A stretch of DNA of 64,000 bases. Source: JAWXUK01 sp044432725. GTDB taxonomy: Bacteria > Bacillota > Clostridia > Oscillospirales > Oscillospiraceae. Each line of letters starts with the position of its first letter. The stretch's first letter is position 1. Made by a program: the position numbers and the translations under genes. Location: contig JAWXUL010000011.1 in NCBI GenBank assembly GCA_044432725.1, positions 18,913 through 82,912 of the forward strand. Direction: 5' to 3'. Shown one piece after another: positions 1-9,416 of the stretch. A model generated the notes under the pieces. That model was not told where the DNA came from. It saw only the letters and a program-made list of their open reading frames with translations, and made no database searches.

Positions 1-1249
1 ATTTTGGGGTTTCTGTTGGCAAATACCCCAACTCTACCACAAAACAATGGTTTTTTGTGCGAATACCTCTCCAACCAAAATCTCGATTGTCTAAAGTAGT
101 TTTCGAAAACTCTTCTAAGTAATACTTCAGTCCTGGCACACAACCCAAATAACAAACTTTTTCCTCTTGATGGTCAATTTTTTTCATGCTAGAAACACAA
201 CTTTCCCCTTCAACTGTATCAGGAATGGGCAAATCCATTAGCTCCAAGAGAGTTGGCATCACATCAGGACTGCCAATCACAGTATCACAAACACCTTTGC
301 CCACACCTGAAATTAAAAAAGGAATGCCGATAGATTCTTCGTACCAGACGTGTTTTCCCACCATGCCATGAGCACCGATCATATCCCCGTGGTCAGCACT
401 GACCACCACATAAGTATCTTCAAACAAACTATTTTCTTTCAAATAAGAAACAATCCGTCCAAATTGTTCATCTAAACCAGAAATGGCAGCATAATATTGA
501 TGGAGATGTTGTTTGTTTAGCTCTGGATCTTTGTGGTTGTGATCTGCTTCTGGTGTGTGACTTACAAATTTTTCTAAAGTAGAATTTCCTTTTAAGGGGA
601 TATTCTCCGGATATAAATCTAAATATTTTTGTGGAACTTGTTCATAGGGAGGGTGAGGGGGGTTCCAAGACATAAACAAAGCAAAAGGATTTTCTCTATT
701 TTTCTCGACGAAATCCAAAGCGATATCCGTTTCATGCTCTGGGGACCATTTATTGGTGATGATTTTTTCTGGACTATCCATCCAATAATGTTGCCCTGAA
801 TTGTGGTTATTCGCTGCGCCATAAGCATACCAAAAATCAAAACCATGTCTGCCTTTCCCCACAGGGGTAAAGGCATCCCAGCCCTTTGCACCACAACTTG
901 GGAAAGCCTTGGACCTTGCTTCGGGCACATCCAAATGCCACTTGCCAATATACCCAGTTGCATAACCTGATTCTTTTAACGCATCGCTGATACAAATTTC
1001 TTCATCCTGCAAGGAAATAGGAAGTTCAGGCTTGCAGTTTGTAAAAACACCAGTGTTGATTGGGTGCTTTCCTGTTAACAGCGACGCTCTGTGGGGCGAG
1101 CACAAAGGACAAGTGCTGACAGCTTGGGTACAACGAAGATTTTCCTCGGCAAATTGATCAAAATTGGGTGTGAGGACAGCTTCTGTTCCTTCAATCCCCA
1201 TGGCTGAACGCCGCCATTGGTCAGCGAAAATAAAAATTAAATTTTTCAT
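1..1249 (-). CDS. Sulfatase, type I (C-terminus cut by window start)
   Basis: The reading frame opens at an ATG at 1249 behind an AAAAGGAGGAAAA ribosome site and runs off the left edge. It should hydrolyse sulfate esters on a carbohydrate. The N-terminus is M-K-N-L-I-F-I-F-A-D-Q-W with metal-binding Asp10. The catalytic signature C-S-P-H-R has its formylglycine-forming Cys near residue 50, followed by the usual T-G-K. Later sulfatase landmarks are the Y-I-G-K-W-H segment and a D-H-G-D metal motif. There is no signal peptide, so the enzyme should act in the cytoplasm. It is a close paralog of the sulfatase at 2741-4150. It is the last visible gene of a leftward operon. The family is clear; the sulfated substrate cannot be told from sequence. 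A Cys-type sulfatase needs a maturase, and none is encoded in this window. Confidence 0.93.
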   Translation of the reverse strand, partial: MKNLIFIFADQWRRSAMGIEGTEAVLTPNFDQFAEENLRCTQAVSTCPLCSPHRASLLTGKHPINTGVFTNCKPELPISLQDEEICISDALKESGYATGYIGKWHLDVPEARSKAFPSCGAKGWDAFTPVGKGRHGFDFWYAYGAANNHNSGQHYWMDSPEKIITNKWSPEHETDIALDFVEKNRENPFALFMSWNPPHPPYEQVPQKYLDLYPENIPLKGNSTLEKFVSHTPEADHNHKDPELNKQHLHQYYAAISGLDEQFGRIVSYLKENSLFEDTYVVVSADHGDMIGAHGMVGKHVWYEESIGIPFLISGVGKGVCDTVIGSPDVMPTLLELMDLPIPDTVEGESCVSSMKKIDHQEEKVCYLGCVPGLKYYLEEFSKTTLDNRDFGWRGIRTKNHCFVVELGYLPTETPK

Positions 1250-1260
1250 TTTTCCTCCTT

Positions 1261-2736
1261 TTATTCATAACGTAGAGCTTTGATCTGAATTTCTTCTTGC
1301 GTTTCTGAGAAAACTCCCAAAAATACGCCTGTAAAACTCATAATTCCCACTTCTGTAGACAAGTGTCGTGCCAAACCACTACCGAGCTCTATTTTTTTAC
1401 CTTCTTCTTCTAAATAGAAGAAATATCGGGTATTTCTTGCAGAAATTGTCAAGGTAGCTGTCTTCGATTGATAAGGAACTTCACCTGCAATTAAATTAAA
1501 ATCATCGAATTCTTTTCGCAAAAAGACAGAATTCCCCTTGAAATACAAATCAAAATGACGATGATTGTTGTAAAATACGGTAATTCCCACTGAGGAAGTG
1601 GGCGTTTTGTCTAGGATAAAGTCCACAGAAAAATCACAAGCAAAATGTTTTTGCCGTATACCAATGAAACTTGGGGTTCCTTCTTGGTGAAGAGTGGTTC
1701 CGTTTCCAGTCAGAAATAAACCTTTTTCCAAACGATAGGGGACAAGAGAAGGCTTTCGCAAAAATTGATAGGATAAATCCAAGGTTTCTTTGGAAAAATC
1801 ATCATAAAAGGAGAAGTTCTGATTCTCTGGGGGCAAGGGAAGTTTTCCTTCATCTAAGAGAAGTTCCACAGGATTTCCCTCATTGATTACTGGAAATTCT
1901 CCTTCTGTCCACTGAACTGGGGCAAGAAAAGTTTCTCTGCCCAAATGGTGGAAATATTTTTCTTCCATGCGAAATCCTAAAAATACTGCCCACCAATTTC
2001 CTTGTTGGTCATCAACCAAATCCATATGCCCTGTGCCATGTATTTTTGTGGCAATGAGTTCTCTGTGGGTGAAAATTGGGTTGCGAGGGGCTGATTCATA
2101 GGGACCATAGATATTTTTACTGCGAGCCATGGTAACCATATGCCCCATTGACGTGCCACCTTCTGCCAAAATAACATAATACCAGCCGTCTTTTTTATAA
2201 ATGTGTGGTGCTTCTGGAAATCTGCCCCCTGTTCCTTGCCACAATTCCTTTTTTTCGGAAAGACTTTCCCCTGTTTCAATGTCTATTTCTGCAACAAGGG
2301 TCGTTTGTTTTCCTTTCACCATCTTAGAGGTGGACATATAATAAATTTTACCATCCTCATCAAAGAACAAACTAGGATCAATTCCAGGGAAATCCACCAA
2401 AATTGGCTTAGACCAAGGACCTTTTGGGTCTCTGGCTGTGACAATGAAATTACGAATTCCTGAAATATCAGTCGTGGTCATATAAAAAACGCCTTCATGA
2501 TATCGTAAGGTAGGGGCATAGATTCCACCACTATTTGGGGCATTTTCTAAAGACAGATAGGATTCCTCTGTGACACAGAATCCAATTTGTGTCCAATTCA
2601 CCAAGTTTTTGCTGTGAAAAATTGGCACTGCGGGAAAGTATTCAAAGGTACTGGTCACTAAGTAAAAATCATCTTCTACCCGACAAATACTAGGGTCTGG
2701 ATAAAATCCAGGAAGAATCGGATTCTGAAATGTCAT
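1261..2736 (-). CDS. Glycoside hydrolase family 43, beta-xylosidase/arabinofuranosidase-like
   Basis: This 491-residue protein starts N-P-I-L-P-G-F-Y-P-D-P-S, the classic GH43 opening, with catalytic base Asp14. The pKa-modulating Asp is near residue 120 (F-P-G-I-D-P-S) and the general acid Glu is near 175 (F-P-E-A-P-H). The first 300 residues form the five-bladed propeller. The C-terminal 190 residues look like the beta-sandwich domain usual in two-domain xylosidase-type GH43 enzymes. It should release xylose or arabinose from short oligosaccharides. No signal peptide is present, so it is cytoplasmic and acts after import. It lies between two paralogous sulfatases with spacings of only 4 and 11 bases, so they are co-transcribed. 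Xylosidase rather than arabinosidase activity is inferred and fits the xylulokinase nearby. Confidence 0.93.
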   Translation of the reverse strand: MTFQNPILPGFYPDPSICRVEDDFYLVTSTFEYFPAVPIFHSKNLVNWTQIGFCVTEESYLSLENAPNSGGIYAPTLRYHEGVFYMTTTDISGIRNFIVTARDPKGPWSKPILVDFPGIDPSLFFDEDGKIYYMSTSKMVKGKQTTLVAEIDIETGESLSEKKELWQGTGGRFPEAPHIYKKDGWYYVILAEGGTSMGHMVTMARSKNIYGPYESAPRNPIFTHRELIATKIHGTGHMDLVDDQQGNWWAVFLGFRMEEKYFHHLGRETFLAPVQWTEGEFPVINEGNPVELLLDEGKLPLPPENQNFSFYDDFSKETLDLSYQFLRKPSLVPYRLEKGLFLTGNGTTLHQEGTPSFIGIRQKHFACDFSVDFILDKTPTSSVGITVFYNNHRHFDLYFKGNSVFLRKEFDDFNLIAGEVPYQSKTATLTISARNTRYFFYLEEEGKKIELGSGLARHLSTEVGIMSFTGVFLGVFSETQEEIQIKALRYE

Positions 2737-2740
2737 TTTT

Positions 2741-4150
2741 TTACCTCTCCTTCATAAATTGGAGGAAGCCATCCTGTTGTTTTTCTAGTATCTTTTTTAA
2801 GTCCTGATACATCTGCAGGGCAATGGGATTATCCTTGAAATTTTCTCGTAAGGGATTCATTTGTAGCGGATCTGCTTCCAAATCGTAAAAATAATACTCT
2901 ATCGGGCGATCATAATCGCAATCATAATCCATAAAAGCGGCAAAAGTATGCTTCAGACTGCGAATCCCTCGCCAACCAAAATCTTGTGGAATCACATTAC
3001 GACCATCTTTGACATAAGACTCTGTGGCACCTGGGAAACAGCCCAAATAAGCAAATTTCTCTTTTTGGGTCACAAGAGTTCTCAGCGCCTCTCCACAACT
3101 TTCACCATCTACTGTATTCGGACAAGAAATTCCCATCAAATCTAATAGAGTTGGCATCACATCTTCTGTGCCAATCACAGTTTCGCAGCAACCAGAAGGC
3201 AGAGAAGGACCGCCAATCAGAAAGGGGATGCCCAAAGATTCCTCGTACCAAATGTGTTTTCCCGAATAACCATGAGAGCCCAGCATATCCCCATGGTCCG
3301 AAGAAACAACCACATAAGTATTTTCTAACAGATTATTTTCCTTTAAATAAGCGATAATTCGCCCAAATTGCTCATCTAAACCTGAAATAGCAGCATAATA
3401 TTGTCGATGTCGCAATTTGACCTCCTCTTCACTGAGGGGATTCCCTGTCACAGGACTGCGCTCGTTGACGATGTGAGTTGTATCTACATTTCCTTTCATA
3501 GGTACGTCCTCTGGATATAGGTCTAAATATTTTTGTGGCACTTCCTCATAGGGTGGGTGTGGAGGATTCCATGACATAAAGAAAGCAAAGGGCTTTTCTT
3601 TGTTTTTTGACACAAAATCCAAAGCAACATCTGTTTCATGTTCTGGCGACCACTTATCTGTGACGATTTTTTCAGGAGAATTTTCCCAATAGTGTTGTCC
3701 TGAATTGTGTTTGTTCGCCGCACCATAGGAGTGCCAGAAATCAAAGCCTTGACGACCCTTGCCAGGCGGGGTATAAGCATCCCAACCAGTGGCACCACAA
3801 GTGGGAAAAGCATGGGTTCGCTCCTCCGGGGTGTCCATATGCCACTTGCCAATATAAGAGGTTGCATAACCTTGGTCTTTTAATACCGTGGCAATACTGA
3901 TTTCCTCGTCAGCTAATCTCATGGGAATAGAAGGTTTGCAGTTGGTTACTACGCCTGTATTTCTGGCATATTTTCCTGTAATCAAAGAAGCCCGATAGGG
4001 GGAACAGAGTGGGCAAGAGCTGACTGCATTTGTGCAGTAAATATTATTCTTTGCAAATGAATCAAAGTTTGGTGTCTGAATCGGTTCGCCTTGAAATCCA
4101 ACCGAGCTACGACGCCATTGATCCGCAAAAATATACACTAAATTCTTCAT
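2741..4150 (-). CDS. Sulfatase, type I
   Basis: This complete sulfatase of 469 residues begins M-K-N-L-V-Y-I-F-A-D-Q-W with metal ligand Asp10. The sulfatase signature C-S-P-Y-R has the formylglycine-forming Cys at residue 49. Y-I-G-K-W-H-M near residue 100, P-P-H-P-P-Y, and S-S-D-H-G-D-M with G-K-H-I-W-Y-E-E near 285-310 are the family's metal and sulfate ligands. The protein resembles the sulfatase at 1-1249 along its whole visible length, so the pair arose by duplication around the GH43 gene. It lacks a signal peptide and is presumed cytoplasmic. Its stop directly abuts the GH43 ribosome site, and its start directly follows the stop of the BNR gene. The substrate is unknown. Confidence 0.94.
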   Translation of the reverse strand: MKNLVYIFADQWRRSSVGFQGEPIQTPNFDSFAKNNIYCTNAVSSCPLCSPYRASLITGKYARNTGVVTNCKPSIPMRLADEEISIATVLKDQGYATSYIGKWHMDTPEERTHAFPTCGATGWDAYTPPGKGRQGFDFWHSYGAANKHNSGQHYWENSPEKIVTDKWSPEHETDVALDFVSKNKEKPFAFFMSWNPPHPPYEEVPQKYLDLYPEDVPMKGNVDTTHIVNERSPVTGNPLSEEEVKLRHRQYYAAISGLDEQFGRIIAYLKENNLLENTYVVVSSDHGDMLGSHGYSGKHIWYEESLGIPFLIGGPSLPSGCCETVIGTEDVMPTLLDLMGISCPNTVDGESCGEALRTLVTQKEKFAYLGCFPGATESYVKDGRNVIPQDFGWRGIRSLKHTFAAFMDYDCDYDRPIEYYFYDLEADPLQMNPLRENFKDNPIALQMYQDLKKILEKQQDGFLQFMKER

Positions 4151-5413
4151 TTAATCCTCCTCTAATAACAGGACAGGCCATACGCCGTCACAATATGCCT
4201 CATGATTTTCTCTCTCAATTAGCCCCACAAGGATCTTCCCACCACTGCCCTCAATAAGATTGGCATATTGAATACAGTCGCTACCATTGTTATGTGGGAT
4301 TTGCGTTTTAGATGAGATATGAAAGGGTTCTTCATCAGAATCACGTCGAAAAATCACAATTTGGTCACCGTGACACACAACGATTTCCAGAGCTTCTCCT
4401 TGCTTTTCTACATCTTTTACATTCCACATTTCTGTGGTCAGGCAAATTCGCTCCCAAGAGCCTGCAATGCGAGTGGCAAGAAATACCCCTGTTTCTTCCT
4501 CGCAACGTAAGCCATAAACCACGATGGCATTTCCACACTGATCATAACTTGGCAAAGACCCATAAGAGACAAAGCGATATTCCTCGCTGGCAGAAAGATA
4601 CCCTTCATGAGCACAGCAGAGACGAAGCATGGTGTCATAATCTACTGTTTCCCCCAAGCTGTTTCCGTCTAAATCGTAACATAGGTCATCTTGTGGTGAA
4701 AAAGCAATACAAAAAGAGCCTTTGCCACGATTGGCATGGGCAGTGCCCCCCCACATGGTATAAGTAATGAGAAAATGAGCAGGTTTCTCACCGAGTTCTG
4801 GTATTAATATCACCGAGGTTTGATAAACTTCATCAAATTTATCTGGTGTTTTCTTTCCTGTGTCTACAATATCTCTTGGAATTGTCCATGTTTTTCCGTT
4901 ATCAAAGCTTTTGCAAAATCGCAAAGGGCGATAAGGATATTCAATTTCCCGATTTTGAGAGTAGAAGTAATAAAGAATATGTTGGTAAAAAATAGGAGCT
5001 GGATAATCATTGGCATCCTCATTGATCAAACTTCTTTCCCACTCTCCTTGCTGGTTTTTAGAAATGATATAAGCACATTTCGAGTGAATATGATACAGGA
5101 ACAGGGGATTACCATCCAGCCCCTGTATCATGGTGACATAATCATGATACTCCCATCGTCCAAATAAATCACAGGCATAGACAAGCTCAGGGGCTGACCA
5201 CTGATTGGTTTTGTGGTCAAAATTTGCCATATAAATGTCCATTCCTTTTTCATTCCAAGCAACAAAGGTTTTATCCTGGGTTTGATCATAATACCCTTCT
5301 CCAATGGCACGACGACAAGCTGAACTGCCTCTATCGGAAATTTTAGTTATCTTTCTTGGAGAAATATCTTCTGATAAATGGGGCGCATTGTTGTCATTTA
5401 ACACAAAAATCAT
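4151..5413 (-). CDS. BNR-repeat propeller protein, possible carbohydrate-active enzyme
   Basis: This 420-residue protein has short propeller blades typical of the BNR_4/sialidase-like superfamily. It carries an Asp-box-like S-F-D-N-G-K-T-W near residue 170, a D-Q-T-Q-D-K-T-F-V-A-W-N blade near residue 45, and repeated aromatic, histidine-rich segments such as E-Y-H-D-Y-V and L-Y-H-I-H-S. Proteins of this family occur as polysaccharide lyases and uncharacterised glycosidases in sulfated-glycan loci; that assignment is family knowledge and not proven here. It has no signal peptide. Its start overlaps the AraC sensor's stop by four bases (ATGA) and its stop abuts the next sulfatase, so it is part of the same transcript. 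A cytoplasmic lyase or glycosidase acting on imported oligosaccharides is the best guess. Confidence 0.75.
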   Translation of the reverse strand: MIFVLNDNNAPHLSEDISPRKITKISDRGSSACRRAIGEGYYDQTQDKTFVAWNEKGMDIYMANFDHKTNQWSAPELVYACDLFGRWEYHDYVTMIQGLDGNPLFLYHIHSKCAYIISKNQQGEWERSLINEDANDYPAPIFYQHILYYFYSQNREIEYPYRPLRFCKSFDNGKTWTIPRDIVDTGKKTPDKFDEVYQTSVILIPELGEKPAHFLITYTMWGGTAHANRGKGSFCIAFSPQDDLCYDLDGNSLGETVDYDTMLRLCCAHEGYLSASEEYRFVSYGSLPSYDQCGNAIVVYGLRCEEETGVFLATRIAGSWERICLTTEMWNVKDVEKQGEALEIVVCHGDQIVIFRRDSDEEPFHISSKTQIPHNNGSDCIQYANLIEGSGGKILVGLIERENHEAYCDGVWPVLLLEED

Positions 5414-7434
5414 CTTCTTTCATTTTGTTTTGCTTTAATATACTGTCCTGGAGTCATTTGATAAATGCTTTTAAATTTACGAATAAAGCTAGAAGTATTA
5501 TAATACCCCACTTCTAACACAACTGCATTTAAAGTCAAATCTGTGGAGGATAATAAATGAATGGCTCTTTCCATTCGAATTTTGGTCACAGCATCCGTGA
5601 TGGAAACGCCTGTATTTTCTTTATATTGGCTACTTAAACTAGCAGGGGCTAGGTCGAATTCCTTTGCCATCTGTTGCACAGAGAAATTTGGTGAAAGTGC
5701 CTGGCTGGATAGATATTCAGTCATATTTTGCAGACTATCTTTTTTTCGATCCTTGTTTTGTTCTTGAAGCAGTGTGGCGATTCCCTTGGCAACTTGTCTT
5801 GCTGTGGTGATCAACTGTTCTACTGTTTCAAACTCTGTGATACCAGAGGCATAAAAGCTATTTTCTTTGTGATTTTCAACCAAATTGTATTGTAAAAACA
5901 TATCAGCGAAAATTTCAAGTAACTGGTAACAGATTCCTTTGATATAAAATAATGACAAGCGACATGTTGTGATATACTGGGAGAATTCGTCCATTGTTCT
6001 TTCTATTTCTGCTATATTTCCTAAAACAATGTGACTTTTTAATCTTGTAATTAACTGATAAGGGAAGACTTCTTCCTGAAAATCAGAAAATTGCACTTCT
6101 TCTATTACACCACTCTTACCACGAACAAAACGATATTCCAAAGTACTCAATGCTTTGTGGTACAGTCTGGGTAATTCTTCCACTGAAGAGGCGAGAGAAC
6201 TAACTGTCAATGCCACTGGTGACTCTAAGACAGTTTCAAAATGCTTCCAGAGTTTTTGTGCAAGGTCTCCCAAATCTTCCCCTGCTTGACCAGAAGAAAT
6301 GATGGTATATTCACCTTTCTTACTACGAGAAATGATCCGCCCTGAACAAAATAAATCGGTTTCTTTTTGTAATTTGTCTAATTCCAATAACTCTATCTTG
6401 GGGTTTGATACCGCAAATAGAATAACATAGAGACAATCTTGGTTTCCAACTACTTGCCTAAATTCTTCATATTCTTCGGTACTTACTTGTCCAGCCAGTA
6501 TTCTTCTCATAAATTCCATTTCTTGTGCTTTTTCACTTTGTTTATGAAATAATAGCATGGGACGATAGTTCAGGACTGTCACCCCATAAAGCAACAAAAC
6601 GCCAATCACTAACAATACCAATAAAATTACATAAAACACTGTCTGAATTTCTTGAAATTCTTTTAAATAATGACTGGCGGGATAGTATTCTATATACTCT
6701 CTTGCACCAGAATTGACAGATACTCTGATATAATCTTCCTCTAGTTCTTCTTGTAACAAGGTTTCTGTCAGAACATCATTGGCGATATCTCTGGAATTTT
6801 CGTACAGGATCTTTCCTTCAGTGGATATCAGAAACTTACTATCACCCATAGAAAATTTTTGAAAATCTACGATGAAAAACAAAACAGCAGACTCACCACA
6901 AAGCTTTGTTTCTGTAGAACAGACAATCATTTTTTGGTTAGACCCTGAAAAAAAGACAATTTCCTTTTGGTGAATTTGAAATTCACCAGTGAAATCCGTT
7001 TTTTGAAAATCCTCATATGCCCAATCTTTAAAATAATAATTTTCTTGGAACAAATTTTCAATCTTATAACTGGAAAGAGTGCTGTACGCATATTGATCCC
7101 CTTGAAAATATACAATAATATCTTCAACATAAGGGTTAGAAACAGAATATTTATTCAGTTCTTCCATCATAAGCTTCACTGCTACGACGTCTTCCAAGCG
7201 TTTTGCGACTAAAAGATCCAGATTGCTTTCCATATGTGTTTTCAAAAAGTCTAGGTTATGAAACGTGTTTTCAATATGACTTACTTTATTCACCAAAGAT
7301 TGCCGTAATTGATGTTCATACTGGTCTTCCAATTTTTGCAATAGGTTTGTTTGAATATAAAAAGACAAGGTGAAAATGGGTAGAAACAATAAAAGAATAT
7401 AAGAATTAAAATATTTTACTAAAGTTTTTTTCAT
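5410..7434 (-). CDS. Membrane-bound AraC/YesN-type transcriptional regulator
   Basis: This 674-residue regulator has an N-terminal membrane helix (about residues 8-28) and a large extracytoplasmic sensor. A second helix follows at about 268-292, then a cytoplasmic linker and a C-terminal AraC double helix-turn-helix (about 570-670). The second HTH ends in the family signature G-Y-Y-N-T-S-S-F-I-R-K-F-K and M-T-P-G-Q-Y. This architecture is common in Firmicutes carbohydrate loci, where the sensor detects an extracellular sugar or a loaded binding protein. The start is supported by an AGAGAGG site just upstream. It sits between the importer genes and the enzyme genes and overlaps the BNR gene by four bases. 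It is likely the activator of this leftward operon. Confidence 0.93.
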   Translation of the reverse strand: MKKTLVKYFNSYILLLFLPIFTLSFYIQTNLLQKLEDQYEHQLRQSLVNKVSHIENTFHNLDFLKTHMESNLDLLVAKRLEDVVAVKLMMEELNKYSVSNPYVEDIIVYFQGDQYAYSTLSSYKIENLFQENYYFKDWAYEDFQKTDFTGEFQIHQKEIVFFSGSNQKMIVCSTETKLCGESAVLFFIVDFQKFSMGDSKFLISTEGKILYENSRDIANDVLTETLLQEELEEDYIRVSVNSGAREYIEYYPASHYLKEFQEIQTVFYVILLVLLVIGVLLLYGVTVLNYRPMLLFHKQSEKAQEMEFMRRILAGQVSTEEYEEFRQVVGNQDCLYVILFAVSNPKIELLELDKLQKETDLFCSGRIISRSKKGEYTIISSGQAGEDLGDLAQKLWKHFETVLESPVALTVSSLASSVEELPRLYHKALSTLEYRFVRGKSGVIEEVQFSDFQEEVFPYQLITRLKSHIVLGNIAEIERTMDEFSQYITTCRLSLFYIKGICYQLLEIFADMFLQYNLVENHKENSFYASGITEFETVEQLITTARQVAKGIATLLQEQNKDRKKDSLQNMTEYLSSQALSPNFSVQQMAKEFDLAPASLSSQYKENTGVSITDAVTKIRMERAIHLLSSTDLTLNAVVLEVGYYNTSSFIRKFKSIYQMTPGQYIKAKQNERR

Positions 7435-7457
7435 GTGATAACCTCTCTATTCGTTAG

Positions 7458-7617
7458 GGTAATGCCTCATAATTCCCATTTTTGAATTTTGAGGAAAATT
7501 AGTTCCTCAAATTAGTTTAAAATCGAGTGTAATCCTTGGTGGATTGCCGAGATTTTCAGCGAATTTGTGGGGCTTATTTTTCCAAAAGTCGGGAAGGAGG
7601 GATTGTGAGGTATTGCC
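7458..7617. repeat. Dispersed intergenic repeat with terminal inverted repeats, copy 1
   Basis: The left end reads GGTAATGCCTCATAATTCCC and the right end reads TGAGGTATTGCC, which is an inverted copy of it. Internal blocks GGTGGATT and TTTTCAGCGAATT, plus a GGGGCTTATTTTTCC stretch, recur in the copy at 28177-28383 in the same order. It encodes nothing, so it resembles a miniature inverted-repeat element. No clear target-site duplication is visible. Confidence 0.7.
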
Positions 7618-7618
7618 T

Positions 7619-7654
7619 TAGAAGAGTATAGCACAATGGCACTATACTCTTCTA
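7619..7654. terminator. Perfect 13-bp hairpin, possible terminator
   Basis: TAGAAGAGTATAG and its exact reverse complement are separated by ten bases. The stem follows the stop of the sugar-binding lipoprotein gene on the leftward transcript. No U-run follows on that strand; on the plus strand a TTTTA follows. It may be an mRNA-stabilising or partly terminating stem that gives the importer genes a different level from the enzymes. Confidence 0.45.
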
Positions 7655-7695
7655 ATTTTATCACATAGTTTGGTAAAATTCAACTAAATTTACAG

Positions 7696-9360
7696 TTATA
7701 CTGGGGAACGTGCGTCAATTTCAGTCCACAGGTCAATGTACTCTTGGATTCCGATTTTTTCCAAATCAGCCAGATAGCTGTCCCAACCTGCGTCAATGCC
7801 ACCTTGCGTGATGAATTTAGCTGTCGCTTGGTCTACTACTGATTTCATATCTGGCATAATTTTGTTGCTTAAGTCACTTTCTTCTAAGGTTGTCATAGCA
7901 GAAGCTTTCACATAGTCCTCGAATAAATAATCTTCATAAAATACACTGGCGCCTGCTTTAGATTGTGGCATAATGTCGCCATACCAAAGAAAATCGTCAA
8001 TGAGCACAGAGCAAAGTGCGGATACTGTAGGTACATAGACTGATTTTTCAATGTCTGTAAAAGGTACCCCATCTGCATTGTTTAATTTTTCATAGTATCC
8101 AGGCTCCACTTCATTGATGTGAGTGCCAATAAGTCCCAGTCTGATTTCAATACTTGTATCTACATCATAATGTAGGTCAGCCCAACGAACCAATTCTTCT
8201 GCATAGTCTGTGTCTGCATTGATGACAAAATTTAAAATACGGTTTGGTGCTTTGATACGAGGTCCCCACACAGGGTCAACCCCATTTTCTCCATCTAGTG
8301 GTGCGACGAATTGATAAACACCATCTTGTGTTAGATCATTATCAGGGAGCAATGCGTTGATTTGTTCTGCGTTCCATGCCATAACCACACCACAGGTTGG
8401 TTCGGCTGTTTTGATTTTCGCATTATAAGCAGAACCTGTCATTGTGAATGCTTCAGGGTCAATCAAGCCATCAGCATACAGGAGGTGCATATATTCAAGC
8501 CATTCTTTATACTCATCAACCATGGGCATAAATACCACTTCACCATCTTTACGGGTCATACGTTGATGTTGATTGTTGGCAACTAGCCCAGTCCAACCCA
8601 TTAAATCCCATTGCCCTGTATTTCCATCATTAAATTGGAAGGTAAAAGGAATTTCATCAGCAAGACCATTTCCGTTAAGATCACCTGCATTTTTAAAGGC
8701 AAGTAAGACATCGTGAAATTCACTGATCGTGGTGGGCATTTCTTTTCCGACTTGTGCCAGCCATTCTGTGTTGATCAGCATTGTGGAGTTAGAACTTTCA
8801 CCAGTGGACTCTAAAATTTGTGGAAGTGCATAGATATTTCCGTCAGGAGCTGTAATGGAGTCTAATACTTCAGGTCTTTTTTCCAATACCTCACAGAAAT
8901 TTGGCATATACTCAGGGGTAATATAGTCATTCAAAGGCAATAACCAGCCATCAGAACCATATTCCACTGCTTGTGCTGAAGTCACGATATAATCACCATA
9001 CAAGGCATCAGGTACTGTATTTCCTGCAAAAGCAAGACTCATTTTTTCTGCGTGTTGTGAAGTAGGCCAATCAATCCATTCAATATTGATGCCTGTTTCT
9101 CCTTGAAGATCAATGTAAAACTGTTGATCTGCTTGAGGGTTTGTGCCATCTTGGTGACGACCTGCAATAGAAACTGTGATAGGGTCAGCGATGGGGAAGA
9201 AATCCTCTGGTGCCACAGGTGTGCCACCAGTATTGCTACTAGAGCTACCACCGCCTGAAGTGCCACCACCACTGCTGCCATCATCGCCACTGCTACAAGA
9301 AACCAGTGAACCTAGAATCATTGTGCTTGCCAAGATACCTGCTAAAATTCTTTTTTTCAT
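7696..9360 (-). CDS. Extracellular sugar-binding lipoprotein of an ABC importer (LplA type)
   Basis: This large solute-binding lipoprotein has about 554 residues. It has a signal peptide with lipobox L-V-S-C, so Cys would be lipid-anchored on the outer face. A low-complexity Gly/Ser linker follows. The frame can be opened at a TTG at 9375, but that TTGGAGGAAAATAAT stretch is the ribosome site of the ATG at 9360, so the later start is chosen. The size and the N-D-x-N-G-x-x-D-E-I-P-F motif match the LplA-like group that works with LplB/LplC permeases, whose genes lie immediately upstream. It should capture an oligosaccharide, plausibly sulfated given the neighbours. No ATPase gene is present; these systems usually share a general MsmX-like ATPase encoded elsewhere. 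Confidence 0.93.
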   Translation of the reverse strand: MKKRILAGILASTMILGSLVSCSSGDDGSSGGGTSGGGSSSSNTGGTPVAPEDFFPIADPITVSIAGRHQDGTNPQADQQFYIDLQGETGINIEWIDWPTSQHAEKMSLAFAGNTVPDALYGDYIVTSAQAVEYGSDGWLLPLNDYITPEYMPNFCEVLEKRPEVLDSITAPDGNIYALPQILESTGESSNSTMLINTEWLAQVGKEMPTTISEFHDVLLAFKNAGDLNGNGLADEIPFTFQFNDGNTGQWDLMGWTGLVANNQHQRMTRKDGEVVFMPMVDEYKEWLEYMHLLYADGLIDPEAFTMTGSAYNAKIKTAEPTCGVVMAWNAEQINALLPDNDLTQDGVYQFVAPLDGENGVDPVWGPRIKAPNRILNFVINADTDYAEELVRWADLHYDVDTSIEIRLGLIGTHINEVEPGYYEKLNNADGVPFTDIEKSVYVPTVSALCSVLIDDFLWYGDIMPQSKAGASVFYEDYLFEDYVKASAMTTLEESDLSNKIMPDMKSVVDQATAKFITQGGIDAGWDSYLADLEKIGIQEYIDLWTEIDARSPV

Positions 9361-9416
9361 ATTATTTTCCTCCAAATATTAATGATACATTCCCAGAATG
9401 TTGGTTAACAAAATAA

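Larger units (their letters stand above)
7435..7695. other. Intergenic space between AraC sensor and binding-protein genes
   Basis: No gene is seen here. The space holds a 160-bp element with inverted ends (7458-7617) and, next to it, a perfect hairpin (7619-7654). The promoter of the regulator-enzyme part of the operon would have to lie here if it is not read through from the importer genes. Confidence 0.6.

Noticed and set aside
9361..9375. TTG at 9375 as start of the binding lipoprotein
   Set aside because: The TTGGAGGAAAATAAT stretch is the ribosome site of the ATG at 9360, which also gives a standard lipoprotein signal peptide.
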